Assembly (NCBI RefSeq): GCF_019510245.1
Contig: NZ_JAEKKT010000116.1
Location: 1 to 64,000, forward strand
Origin: Streptomyces sp.
GTDB taxonomy: Bacteria > Actinomycetota > Actinomycetes > Streptomycetales > Streptomycetaceae
Reading direction: 5' to 3'
Length of the DNA stretch: 64,000 bases
In this document: positions 48,436 through 58,113 of the stretch, piece after piece
Layout of the letters: each line of letters starts with the position of its first letter
How positions within the stretch are numbered: position 1 is the stretch's first letter
Program-made: the position numbers and the translations under genes
The notes under the pieces: model-generated
The model's database searches: none
Seen by the model: only the letters and a program-made list of their open reading frames with translations
Told to the model about the DNA's origin: nothing

Positions 48436-48987
48436 GTGCTCATGACGATCGCCGAGGGATGGGTCGAACTGGTCCAGGACCGGATCGAGGTCCCGCGCAG
48501 CGCGCGCCTCCGGCTGACGGAGAACGGGCTCACTGTGGTACCAGTCACCTTTGCGCACAGGGCGACGCAGCGGCGCATCGAGAACCAGATCGACCAGCGG
48601 CTGCCGGGCTGGGTCGCGACGAGTGAATTCTCTGTCGTTCCGCCCCGGGAGGGCTACAAGCCCGAACCGGATGCCACGGCGATCCCGCTCGACGTGGTCC
48701 AGACGGACAAGAGCGACATCAACGAGGAACTGTTGCCCTTCGTGGTCGAGGTCGTCTCACCGGAGAGCAAGAACCGCGACTACAACACGAAGCCGAGCCA
48801 CTATGCCCTGCGTGGTATCCCGGTCTATCTGATCGTCGATGTGCTCTCCGCCAGGTGGACGCTGCTGACCCGTCCTGAAGACGGCGAGTACCAGCACCAG
48901 GAGTCCGGCGTGTTCGGCGACCAGATCTCCATTCCCGTCGCCGACCAGACCCTCACTTTGGACTCCTCCGAGTTCGTCCGCATCTGA
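48436..48987 (+). CDS. Uma2 family endonuclease (PD-(D/E)XK-like)
   Basis: EPDATAIPLDVVQ...LLPFVVEVVSPESKNRDYNTKPSHYALRGIPVYLIVDV. Confidence 0.88.
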   Translation: MLMTIAEGWVELVQDRIEVPRSARLRLTENGLTVVPVTFAHRATQRRIENQIDQRLPGWVATSEFSVVPPREGYKPEPDATAIPLDVVQTDKSDINEELLPFVVEVVSPESKNRDYNTKPSHYALRGIPVYLIVDVLSARWTLLTRPEDGEYQHQESGVFGDQISIPVADQTLTLDSSEFVRI

Positions 48988-49022
48988 AACCCACAGGCGG
49001 CGTCCGGGCGTCCCCAGGGACA

Positions 49023-52000
49023 ATGGACCCCGTGCGCTACGCGATCCTCGGCACCACCCAGGCACTCCGCCCCGACGGCACGGCCGTCCCCGTGGGCGGG
49101 GCACGGCTGCGTGCCCTGCTGACCGTGCTGGCGCTGCGGCCCGGCCGTGCGGTGCCCGCCGGGCTGCTCGTCGACGAGGTGTGGGGCGACGAGCCGCCGG
49201 CGGACGCGGGCGGCGCGCTGCAGGCGCTGGTCGGCCGGCTGCGCAGGGCGCTCGGCGCGGACGCGGTCGACTCCACCGACGGGGGCTACCGGCTGGCCGC
49301 CGCCCCCGACGACGTCGACCTGCACCGCTTCGAGCGGCTCACCGGCGAGGGGCTGCGCGCCCTCGCGGACGGCGACCCCGCCAAGGCGGCCGCCGTCCTC
49401 GACGACGCCCTCGCCCTGTGGCACGGCCCGGCCCTGGCCGATCTGCCCGACCGCACCGCCGAGGCGGCCCGCGTCGACGTCCGCCGCCTGGACGCCCTGC
49501 GCGCCCGCCACACCGCCGCCCTCGCCCTCGGCCAGGCCGAGCAGTCCCTGCCCGAGCTGGCCGCCCTGTGCGACGCGCACCCCCTCGACGAACCCCTCCA
49601 GGCCCTGCGCCTGCGCGCCCTGCACAGCACCGGCCGCACCGCCGAGGCACTGGCCGCCTACGACGACGTACGCCACCTCCTCGCCGACCGCCTCGGCTCC
49701 GACCCCGGGCCCGAACTGCGCGCCCTGCACGCCGGGTTCCTCGACCCGGAGCCCGCGGCACCGGCTTCTGCCCGGCCCGGCAACCTGCGTGCCCGGCTCA
49801 CCTCCTTCGTCGGGCGCGAGGCCGACATCGAGGCCATCCGGGGCGACCTCGCCGCCGCCCGGCTCGTCACCCTGCTCGGACCCGGCGGGGCCGGCAAGAC
49901 CCGGCTCTCGCAGGAGGCCGCCGAGACCCTGAAACACGCCCGGGACGGCGTCTGGCTGGCCGAGCTGGCCCCCGTCGACGACCCCGCCGACGTCCCCGAG
50001 GCCGTGCTCAGTGCGCTCGGTGCCCGCCAGGCCGTGCTGTACGGCGGCGGCGCCGAGGCCATGCGGGCCGCCGCCGACCGGCACGACGACCCGGTCGAGC
50101 GGCTCGTCGAGCACTGCGCCCGGCGCCGGATGGTGCTCGTCCTCGACAACTGCGAGCACGTCGTCGACGCGGCGGCCGACCTGGCGGCCCGGCTCCTGGA
50201 GCGCTGCCCGGACCTGACGATCCTGGCCACCAGCCGCGAACCCCTCGGCGTGCCGGGGGAGTTGCTGCGTCCGGTGGAGCCGCTGCCCGAGCCGGTGGCG
50301 CTCCGGCTGCTCGCCGAGCGGGGCGCAGCGGCCCGCCCCGGCTTCACGGTCGACGCCGACGACGAGACCGCGGCGGCCTGCGCCGAGATCTGCCGCCGCC
50401 TGGACGGACTGCCCCTCGCCATCGAACTGGCCGCCGCCCGGCTGCGGATGCTGACCCCGCGCCAGATAGCCGACCGGCTGGACGACCGCTTCCGGCTCCT
50501 CACCTCCGGCAGCCGCACCGTGCTGCCCCGCCAGCAGACCCTGCGCGCGGTCGTCGACTGGTCCTGGGACCTGCTCGACGCCGGCGAACGCGACGTCCTC
50601 GGCCGGCTCTCCCTCTTCGCGGGCGGCTGCGACCTGGCCGCCGCCGAGGCCGTCTGCGGCCCCGCCGCCCTCGACGCGCTCGGCACCCTGGTCGACAAGT
50701 CCCTGGTCGTGGCGGCCCCTTCGGACGAGGCCGCGGACGGCGGGATGCGCTACCGGCTCCTGGAGACCGTCGCCGAGTACGCCGCCGAGCGCCTCGACGA
50801 GAGCGGTGGCCGCGCCGCCGCCGAGCGCGCCCACCTGACGTACTACCGCGAACTCGCCCGCACCACCGAACCGTTGCTGCGCGGCGCCGGCCAGCGGGCC
50901 GCCATCGCACGGCTCCAGCTGGAGTACGAGAACCTGCGCACCGCGTTGCGGCACGCCATCGCCGTGCGGGACGAGCACGAGGCGCTCTGCCTGCTCCACT
51001 CGCTGTTCTGGTACTGGCAGATGCACGACCAGCGGATCGAGACCCGCACCTGGTGCGCCGACGTCATAGCCCTCGGCCCCGACCCGTTCGCCGCGCCGCT
51101 GCGCCCGGCCGAGCCGGTGTGGCAGCGCTGCACCGACGCCCCGCCGCCGTACACCGGGGAGGTCCTCACCGAGGCCCGGCGCGGCCTGCACCTGGCCCAT
51201 CTGGCCTGCATGGACACCGAGTTGGACGCCTGGCAGACGCCCGAGGCGCAGGCGAAGCTGCGCGCCGTCACCGAGGTCTACGAACCCGGCATGCCGCAGA
51301 CCTGCCGGGCGCCGGGCATGTTCTGGTTCTTCGCCGTGATGCTGACCGGCGGCATGGACCGGCTGCGCGAGATCCTCGACGCCGCCGTCCGCACCTGCCG
51401 CGAGACGGCCGGCTACGAGTGGGAGCTGGCCGGGAGCCTCGCCATGCGCGCCAACCTGCTCGCCAACCGCGCCGCCTGGGCGGGCGACGCCACCCGGGAC
51501 GCCGACGAGGCGCTGGAGATCTTCCGGCGCCTCGGGGACGACTGGGGCACCGCCGAGGCGTTCTCCGGGCGCGCCGAGGCCCGGGAGCGCCGTGGCGACT
51601 ACCTGGCGGCGGCCGCCGACTACGAGGCCGCCATCGAGCGGGTCGGCCGGCTCGGTGCCCGCGCCCAGACCGCCGTGCTGCACGCCCGCCTCGGCAGCGT
51701 GCTGATCGAGTCGGGCGAGACCGAGCGCGGGGAACGGCTGCTGCGCCAGGTCATCGCCGACAACGAGGGCCTGAACAACGAGTCGATGCCCGCCGCCCGG
51801 CTCTTCCTCACCACCTGGCTCCTGCTGAGCGGCGGCATCGCCGAGGCCCGCGAGCAACTCCGCTTGCTGCGCGCCGAGTTCAAGATCTCCCACTTCGTCG
51901 TCTTCGACGCCCTGATCCTCACCCAGGAGGCCTGGGTGGACGCCCTCGACGACCTGCACGCGGAGGCGCTGGCCAAGCTGCGGGACGCGGTGCGGCTCGC

Positions 52001-52295
52001 CGCCGACCCGCTGAGCGAGGCCATCACCCCGCACCTGACCTCCCTGTGCCTGACCGTCGCCGCGGTCGCCCTGGCCGGCCTCGACGGGGGCGCACGTGCC
52101 CTGGACGGCGCCCGCTGCCTGGGCGCCGCCGACGCCCTGCTGCCGCCCGGCCACCTCCAGGTCGGCCTGGAGCGCACGACACGCGACCGGTCGGAGGTCC
52201 GGGTCCGCGCCGCCCTCGCCGACGACCCCGCCTACGAGTCGGCGTACGCCGAGGGCGGTGGCCTCTCCCGCGCGGAGGCCACCGCCCTGCTCTGA
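49023..52295 (+). CDS. AfsR/SARP family transcriptional regulator with BTAD, NB-ARC and TPR-like regions
   Basis: N-terminal OmpR-type wHTH and BTAD; P-loop LLGPGGAGKTRLSQEAAE; LVLDNCEHVVDA. Confidence 0.92.
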   Translation: MDPVRYAILGTTQALRPDGTAVPVGGARLRALLTVLALRPGRAVPAGLLVDEVWGDEPPADAGGALQALVGRLRRALGADAVDSTDGGYRLAAAPDDVDLHRFERLTGEGLRALADGDPAKAAAVLDDALALWHGPALADLPDRTAEAARVDVRRLDALRARHTAALALGQAEQSLPELAALCDAHPLDEPLQALRLRALHSTGRTAEALAAYDDVRHLLADRLGSDPGPELRALHAGFLDPEPAAPASARPGNLRARLTSFVGREADIEAIRGDLAAARLVTLLGPGGAGKTRLSQEAAETLKHARDGVWLAELAPVDDPADVPEAVLSALGARQAVLYGGGAEAMRAAADRHDDPVERLVEHCARRRMVLVLDNCEHVVDAAADLAARLLERCPDLTILATSREPLGVPGELLRPVEPLPEPVALRLLAERGAAARPGFTVDADDETAAACAEICRRLDGLPLAIELAAARLRMLTPRQIADRLDDRFRLLTSGSRTVLPRQQTLRAVVDWSWDLLDAGERDVLGRLSLFAGGCDLAAAEAVCGPAALDALGTLVDKSLVVAAPSDEAADGGMRYRLLETVAEYAAERLDESGGRAAAERAHLTYYRELARTTEPLLRGAGQRAAIARLQLEYENLRTALRHAIAVRDEHEALCLLHSLFWYWQMHDQRIETRTWCADVIALGPDPFAAPLRPAEPVWQRCTDAPPPYTGEVLTEARRGLHLAHLACMDTELDAWQTPEAQAKLRAVTEVYEPGMPQTCRAPGMFWFFAVMLTGGMDRLREILDAAVRTCRETAGYEWELAGSLAMRANLLANRAAWAGDATRDADEALEIFRRLGDDWGTAEAFSGRAEARERRGDYLAAAADYEAAIERVGRLGARAQTAVLHARLGSVLIESGETERGERLLRQVIADNEGLNNESMPAARLFLTTWLLLSGGIAEAREQLRLLRAEFKISHFVVFDALILTQEAWVDALDDLHAEALAKLRDAVRLAADPLSEAITPHLTSLCLTVAAVALAGLDGGARALDGARCLGAADALLPPGHLQVGLERTTRDRSEVRVRAALADDPAYESAYAEGGGLSRAEATALL

Positions 52296-52318
52296 CGTCC
52301 CCTTGCGGTGGACGTCAG
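52292..52318. terminator. Bidirectional hairpin between convergent SARP and ABC permease genes
   Basis: CTGACGTCC-N9-GGACGTCAG. Confidence 0.6.
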
Positions 52319-53142
52319 CTCTTCGTCCGGAACTTGTAGATCGCGTACGGCGCCGCCACCGCCGTGATCCCCACCGACCAGGCCAGCGTGATCCACAGGT
52401 CGTGGGCGACCGGGCCGCCGACCATCAGCCCGCGCGCCGCGTCGGCGAGCGTGGACAGCGGGTTGTAGTCGGTGAAGGCCTGCAGCCAGCCCGGCATCGA
52501 CTTCGTCGGCGCGAAGATCGACGAGCCGAACTGCAGCGGGAACAGCACCAGGAACCCCATGGCCTGCACGGACTGGGCGTTCTTCAGGATCACGCCCAGG
52601 GTGAGGAACACCCACATGATCGAGGAGGCGAAGACCGCGGACAGGCCCACGGCGGCGAACAGCCCGCCCCAGTGGTTGATGTGGAACCCGACCAGCACGG
52701 CGACGATCATCAGCACGGCGGTGGCGAACAGCATCCGCACCAGTTCCACCGAGATCTTCGCGAACAGCACCGAGCCGCGCCCGATCGGCAGCGACCGGAA
52801 CCGGTCCATCACACCGGAGTTGAAGTCCTGGCTGAAACCGGTGCCGACGCCCTGCGAGAGCGTCATGCTCATCATCGCGATCATGCCCGGGATGACGTAC
52901 TGGACGTACCCGTCCTGACCGCCGCCGAGCGCCTGCCCGATCGAGCCGCCGAAGACGTACACGAACAGCAGCGTGAAGACGACCGGCATCAGCAGCGCGT
53001 CGAACATCGACTCGGGGTCCTGCCGGATCCACAGCAGGTTGCGGCGGATCAGGGCCCCGGTGTGCCGCAGGTGCCCGCGCAGCGGGATCCGGGCATCGGA
53101 TACGGCCGCGGTTGCGGTGGGGGTTGCGGTCGTGGCGCTCAT
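52315..53142 (-). CDS. ABC-2 type transporter permease (DrrB-like)
   Basis: LIRRNLLWIRQDPESMFDALLMPVVFTLLFVYVFGGSIG...YVQYVIPGMIAMMSMTLSQGVGTGFSQDFNSGVMDRFRSLPI. Confidence 0.93.
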   Translation of the reverse strand: MSATTATPTATAAVSDARIPLRGHLRHTGALIRRNLLWIRQDPESMFDALLMPVVFTLLFVYVFGGSIGQALGGGQDGYVQYVIPGMIAMMSMTLSQGVGTGFSQDFNSGVMDRFRSLPIGRGSVLFAKISVELVRMLFATAVLMIVAVLVGFHINHWGGLFAAVGLSAVFASSIMWVFLTLGVILKNAQSVQAMGFLVLFPLQFGSSIFAPTKSMPGWLQAFTDYNPLSTLADAARGLMVGGPVAHDLWITLAWSVGITAVAAPYAIYKFRTKS

Positions 53143-54146
53143 ACGGCGACCTCCTGACGGTCGTCGGCGGGCTGGGCGTCCTGCGGGGCACTGGCGCGGT
53201 GGCCGGTGAGGGACAGGAACACCTCGTCCAGGCTGGGCAGTTCGGTGACGATGGAGCTGATGGTGATACCGCGGGCGGTGACGGCGCCGACCACGGCGGT
53301 CAGCTGCTCGTCGCTGAGGATCGGCACCAGCAGCGTGCCGTTCTCGGCGTCCACGGTGGTGCCGGCGAGCCCGGTGATGCCCAGCTCGTCGATCATGGCG
53401 GCGAGCGGCCGGACCTGCAGCGGGTCGACGGGCCGCACCCGCAGCGTCCGCCCGCCGACCTTCGCCTTCAGCTCCTCCACCCTGCCGCCGGCGATGACCT
53501 TCCCGCGGTCCACGACGGTCAGCTCGGAGGCGAGGTACTCGGCCTCCTCCATGTACTGGGTGGTCAGCAGCACGGTCACCCCGTCGCCGACCATGGCCTT
53601 GACCTCCTGCCACACCTCGTTGCGGGTGCGCGGGTCGAGGCCGGTGGTCGGCTCGTCCAGGAACAGCACCTGCGGGTGCCCGATCATCGAGGCGGCGAGG
53701 TCGAGCCGGCGGCGCATACCACCGGAGTAGGTGCTCGCGGGGCGCTTGGCGGCCTCGGTCAGCGAGAACCGCTCCAGCAGCTCGTCGGCCCGGGCCCGTG
53801 CGTCCTTCCTCGGCAGGTCGAGCAGCCGCCCGATCATGTAGAGGTTCTCCCAGCCCGGCAGCTTCTCGTCCACGGAGGCGTACTGCCCGGTCAGCCCGAT
53901 CGCCCGGCGCAGCTGGCGGGGCTGGCGCAGTACGTCGTACCCGGCGACGGTCGCCTCTCCCGCGTCGGGCCGCAGCAGCGTGGACAGGATCCGCACCAGG
54001 GTGGTCTTGCCGGCCCCGTTCGGCCCGAGCACGCCCATCACGGTGCCCTGGCGGACGTCCAGATCAACTCCGTCGAGTGCCTTGGTGTCGCCGTAGTGCT
54101 TCACCAGCCCCCGTACGGACACGGCGTTGTTGTCGATTCGCGTCAT
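53139..54146 (-). CDS. Daunorubicin-resistance-type ABC transporter ATP-binding protein (DrrA-like)
   Basis: VRGLVKHYGDTKALDGVDLDVRQGTVMGVLGPNGAGKTTLVRILSTLLRPDAGEATVAGYDV...YSGGMRRRLDLAASMIGHPQVLFLDEPTTGLDPRTR. Confidence 0.95.
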   Translation of the reverse strand: MTRIDNNAVSVRGLVKHYGDTKALDGVDLDVRQGTVMGVLGPNGAGKTTLVRILSTLLRPDAGEATVAGYDVLRQPRQLRRAIGLTGQYASVDEKLPGWENLYMIGRLLDLPRKDARARADELLERFSLTEAAKRPASTYSGGMRRRLDLAASMIGHPQVLFLDEPTTGLDPRTRNEVWQEVKAMVGDGVTVLLTTQYMEEAEYLASELTVVDRGKVIAGGRVEELKAKVGGRTLRVRPVDPLQVRPLAAMIDELGITGLAGTTVDAENGTLLVPILSDEQLTAVVGAVTARGITISSIVTELPSLDEVFLSLTGHRASAPQDAQPADDRQEVAV

Positions 54147-54167
54147 GGAAAGTACGGTGCCAGGCCC

Positions 54168-54253
54168 CACCGACAAACCACCGACAGCCCGCCGACACCG
54201 GCCTACAGTTCACCGATAGCCCGCCGATAGCCGGCGATAGCTCGCCGACGGTC
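54168..54253. promoter_or_regulatory. ~11-bp periodic direct-repeat array upstream of the DrrAB-like operon
   Basis: caccgacaaac/caccgacagcc/cgccgacaccg/gcctacagtt/caccgatagcc/cgccgatagcc/ggcgatagct/cgccgacggtc. Confidence 0.6.
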
Positions 54254-54348
54254 GCTTGGTGAAAAGCGGCCGGCCCGCCGACGGGGGAAGATCGGCGGGC
54301 CGGCCTCGGTGTTTCCGCAGTGGCTCTCAGTAGGCCCGCTGTTCGGCG

Positions 54349-54385
54349 GGCCCCAAAGGGGCGCGAGGAACTGCGCGACCGGCCA
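54349..54385 (-). repeat. Dispersed intergenic repeat, short minus-orientation copy
   Basis: ggccccaaaggggcgcgaggaactgcgcgaccggcc. Confidence 0.6.
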
Positions 54386-54437
54386 CGACGACGCCGCGGA
54401 CGAACGACGGCGCACCGCGGCCCTCCTCGCGGAGCGC

Positions 54438-55313
54438 TCAGTGGACGGAGTGCTCCTCCAGCGGGAACGTTCCGCCGACGACGTCCTCGGCGTAGGCCCT
54501 GGCCGCGTCGCCCATGACCTCGCGCAGGTTCGCGTACTTCTTCACGAACTTCGGGACCCGGCCCGAGGTCAGGCCGAGCATGTCCGTCCAGACCAGGACC
54601 TGCGCGTCGGTCTCGGGACCGGCGCCGATGCCGACGGTCGGGATGTGCAGCACCCGGGTCACCTCGGCCGCGAGCTCCGCCGGGACCAGTTCGAGCACGA
54701 CCGCGAACGCGCCCGCGTCCTGGACCGACTTGGCGTCGCGCAGCAGCTGCTGGGCCGCCTCCTCGCCGCGGCCCTGCACGCGGTAGCCCATCGCGTTGAC
54801 GGACTGCGGGGTCAGGCCGATGTGCGCCATCACCGGGATGCCGGACTCGACGAGCAGCCGGATCTGTTCGTGCGACCGCTCGCCGCCCTCCAGCTTGACC
54901 GCGCCGACGCCCGCCTCCTTCACCAGCCGGGTCGCCGAGCGCAGCGCCTGCACCGGGCCCTCCTGGTAGGAGCCGAAGGGGAGGTCGCCGACGATCAGGG
55001 CGCGCTGGGTGCCGCGGACCACGGCCGCCGACAGCATCGTCATCTCGTCGAGCGTCACGGGGACCGTCGACTCGTAGCCGAGGTGACAGTTGCCGGCCGA
55101 GTCGCCGACCAGGAGTACCGGGATGCCGGCCTCGTCGAAGACGGAGGCGGTCATCGCGTCGTAGGCGGTGAGCATGGGCCACTTCTCGCCGCGTTCCTTG
55201 GCGAGGGCGATGTCGCGAACCGTGATGCGGCGGGTGCCCTTCCCCCCGTACAGTGCCCTGCTGCCGTCGGAGGGGCTGTTCTGCACAGTCTGGGCAGCCG
55301 AAAGCTGCGTCAT
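54438..55313 (-). CDS. panB: 3-methyl-2-oxobutanoate hydroxymethyltransferase (start could be 55334)
   Basis: [44 protein letters not shown]...[23 protein letters not shown]. Confidence 0.95.
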   Translation of the reverse strand: MTQLSAAQTVQNSPSDGSRALYGGKGTRRITVRDIALAKERGEKWPMLTAYDAMTASVFDEAGIPVLLVGDSAGNCHLGYESTVPVTLDEMTMLSAAVVRGTQRALIVGDLPFGSYQEGPVQALRSATRLVKEAGVGAVKLEGGERSHEQIRLLVESGIPVMAHIGLTPQSVNAMGYRVQGRGEEAAQQLLRDAKSVQDAGAFAVVLELVPAELAAEVTRVLHIPTVGIGAGPETDAQVLVWTDMLGLTSGRVPKFVKKYANLREVMGDAARAYAEDVVGGTFPLEEHSVH

Positions 55314-55548
55314 GACAACGGCTCCTTCAGTCATCTCGAGGCACCCTGACGGTGTCCCCGGATCCCTCTCATGGTGGCACTTCGTGCCGCCGACGGCCAG
55401 AGGACCCCCGTGTGATCCATCGGTCACCGGTCCCCGGCCGCCGCCCTCTGACCCGGGGCCGCCCCGCTCTGCCGCGTTCCGTAAGGTCTGGGTAAAGGAA
55501 TTCAGATACGAGACGGTACCGTATTGGAATGGTCATAGGCTCATCGGC

Positions 55549-57147
55549 ATGACAACTCCTGCCGACCACGCTCCACCCGGCCCGCGCATACCCGAGGCGG
55601 TGCACCGGCGCCGCTGGGCGATTCTCGGCGTGCTCATGCTGAGCCTGCTGATCGTGGTGCTCGACAACTCGATCCTGAACGTCGCCGTCAAGACCATCTC
55701 CACCCCGGCCCCGGTCGGCCTCGGCGCCACCCAGAGCCAGCTGGAATGGGCGATCAACGCCTACACCCTCGTCTTCGCCGGCCTGCTCTTCACCTCCGGG
55801 CTCGTCGGCGACCGCCTCGGCCGCAAGAAGGTGCTCATCGGCGGCCTCCTGATCTTCGGCGTCGGCTCGGCCCTGGCCGCCGAGTCCGGCTCCGCGGACC
55901 AGCTGATCGCCTTCCGCGCCCTGATGGCCCTCGGCGCCGCCTTCGTGATGCCCGCCACCCTCGCCGTCCTGATGAACGTCTTCGAGCGCCAGGAGCAGCC
56001 GAAGGCGATCGGCATCTGGGCCGGCGGCGTCGGCCTCGCCATCGCCATCGGCCCGATCACCGGCGGTGTGCTGCTCGACCACTTCTGGTGGGGCTCGGTC
56101 TTCCTCGTCAACGTACCGATCGTGATCATCGCGCTCGCCCTGATGGTCTGGCTGGTGCCCGACTCGCGCGACCCGCGCCCCGGCCGTCTCGACCCCGTCG
56201 GCGTGGTGCTCTCCGTAGTCGGCCTCGTCCTGCTGGTCTACGGCATCATCAAGGGCGGCGAGCTCGCCGACTTCACCGACGCCAAGGTGCTCGCGACCAT
56301 CTTCGCCGGCCTCGCGGTCCTCGCCGGCTTCGTGATCTACGAGAAGCGCAGCGACCACCCGTCCCTGGACGTCACCTACTTCAAGAACAAGGTCTTCTCG
56401 GCCGCCATGGCCGCCATCGCGCTGGTCTTCTTCGCGCTGATGGGCGTGACCTTCTTCTCCGTCTTCTACACCCAGAGCGTGCGCGGCTACTCGCCGCTGC
56501 AGTCCGGTCTGCTGCTGCTCCCGCTGGCCGCCGCGCAGATGATCTTCGCGCCGCGGGCCCGGCTGGTGGTGGAGCGGTTCGGCAACAAGGCCACCACCGC
56601 GGGCGGCCTGGTGCTGATCGCCGCCACCCTGGCCACCTTCGCCACCTTCGAGGCCGACACGCCGATCTGGATCCTCGAGGTCGTCTTCTTCCTCATGGGC
56701 ACCGGCATGGCGCACATCATGACGCCGACCTCGGTCGTCATCATGCAGGCCCTGCCCCGCGAGAAGGCCGGTTCCGCCTCCGCGCTCAGCAACACCTTCC
56801 GCCAGGTCGGCGGCGCCCTCGGCATCGCCGTGCTCGGCTCGGTGCTGTCGACGTCGTACCGCAACGGCATCGAGGGCAGGCTCGGCGCGCTGCCCCCGGG
56901 GCTGCGCGACACCGCCGGCGAGTCCATCGAGGCCACGCTCGGCGTCGCCTCGAAGCTCGGGGCGCAGGGCAAGGCCCTGGTCACCCCCGCCAACGACGCC
57001 TTCCTGCACGCCATGCACATCACCGCCCTGTGTGGCGCGGGCGTCGCGCTGATCGGCGCCGTGGTCGTGACTCTCTTCCTGCCGGGAAAACCACCGGCCG
57101 GTCAGCAGGGGGACCGGGAGCAGGAGTTGGTCGTGGCGGCGGAGTGA
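55549..57147 (+). CDS. MFS transporter, DHA2 (EmrB/QacA) family
   Basis: [25 protein letters not shown]...[30 protein letters not shown]. Confidence 0.93.
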   Translation: MTTPADHAPPGPRIPEAVHRRRWAILGVLMLSLLIVVLDNSILNVAVKTISTPAPVGLGATQSQLEWAINAYTLVFAGLLFTSGLVGDRLGRKKVLIGGLLIFGVGSALAAESGSADQLIAFRALMALGAAFVMPATLAVLMNVFERQEQPKAIGIWAGGVGLAIAIGPITGGVLLDHFWWGSVFLVNVPIVIIALALMVWLVPDSRDPRPGRLDPVGVVLSVVGLVLLVYGIIKGGELADFTDAKVLATIFAGLAVLAGFVIYEKRSDHPSLDVTYFKNKVFSAAMAAIALVFFALMGVTFFSVFYTQSVRGYSPLQSGLLLLPLAAAQMIFAPRARLVVERFGNKATTAGGLVLIAATLATFATFEADTPIWILEVVFFLMGTGMAHIMTPTSVVIMQALPREKAGSASALSNTFRQVGGALGIAVLGSVLSTSYRNGIEGRLGALPPGLRDTAGESIEATLGVASKLGAQGKALVTPANDAFLHAMHITALCGAGVALIGAVVVTLFLPGKPPAGQQGDREQELVVAAE

Positions 57148-57339
57148 ACCCGAGCGACCGGCACGACCGGAGCGACTGAACGGACCGGCCGGCACCGGCA
57201 GGAACCACGGGGGGACACCGGGGGACCGGGGGGCCGGGGGACACCCCGGAGCCGCGGGGAAACCTCGTGGCCCACCACGGGGGGAGGCTTCGGCTGCGGG
57301 AGAATTCCCGCAGCCAGTGCACTGAGAGGACGGTACGAC

Positions 57340-57963
57340 GTGACGCTTGCCGACAGCGGACCGCGGTCCATCACTCCGGCCCGCGGCCGCCCCCGCAGCG
57401 AGGCGGTGGAGATCGCCATCCTGGAAGGCGTGATGAAGCTCCTGGAGGACGGCGTCCCGCTCGCTGAGCTCTCCATCGAGCGGATCGCCCGGACCGCCGG
57501 CGTCGGCAAGGCCACCATCTACCGCCGCTGGAACGGCAAGGAGGAGCTCTTCGTCGACGTCATGCGCGCCGCCGAGCCCCCCGACCCCGAACTCCCCGGC
57601 ACCTCCATGCGCGACGACCTCGTCGTGCTGCTCGAATCGCTGCGGCAGCGCGGTCTGATGAACCGTTCGTCGGCCATCCTGCACAACGTCTACGCCCAGA
57701 TGAAGAGCAGCCCCCGCATCTGGAACGCCTACCACGCCAACGTCGTCAACCCCCGGCGCGAACTGGGCAGGGAAGTGCTGCGCCGGGGCCAGCGCAACGG
57801 CGAACTCCGCGCCGACGTCGACATCGAGCTGGCCAACGACATGTTCACCGGACCGATGCTGCTCAGGGCCGTCCTGCGCCCCGACGCCGAACTCCCCGAA
57901 GGCCTCGCCGAACAGATCGTCGACGAGGTGCTGGCGGGGCTGGGCCCCGTCACCTCGCCGTAG
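57340..57963 (+). CDS. TetR/AcrR family transcriptional regulator
   Basis: LAELSIERIARTAGVGKATIYRRWNGKEELFVDVM. Confidence 0.93.
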   Translation: MTLADSGPRSITPARGRPRSEAVEIAILEGVMKLLEDGVPLAELSIERIARTAGVGKATIYRRWNGKEELFVDVMRAAEPPDPELPGTSMRDDLVVLLESLRQRGLMNRSSAILHNVYAQMKSSPRIWNAYHANVVNPRRELGREVLRRGQRNGELRADVDIELANDMFTGPMLLRAVLRPDAELPEGLAEQIVDEVLAGLGPVTSP

Positions 57964-58113
57964 CGAGTGTGCGCGTTTCGTCACAGACCCCGCCGACCCG
58001 GCGGTAACCGGAACCCCTTCCCCCGGCCTGTTCGTCATCGTCTTCCGTACGGCCGTCATGTGACGGCGGGAGAGGAGCCGATCATCCCCTAGGGTCGTAA
58101 TCGGGGGACGACG

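Noticed and set aside
48825-52154. 1109-aa minus-strand ORF
   Set aside because: Antisense shadow of the SARP gene; composition dominated by G/A/V/Q/R without domain motifs
49181-52339. 1052-aa plus-strand ORF
   Set aside because: Alternate frame of the SARP gene; Arg/Pro-rich shadow ORF
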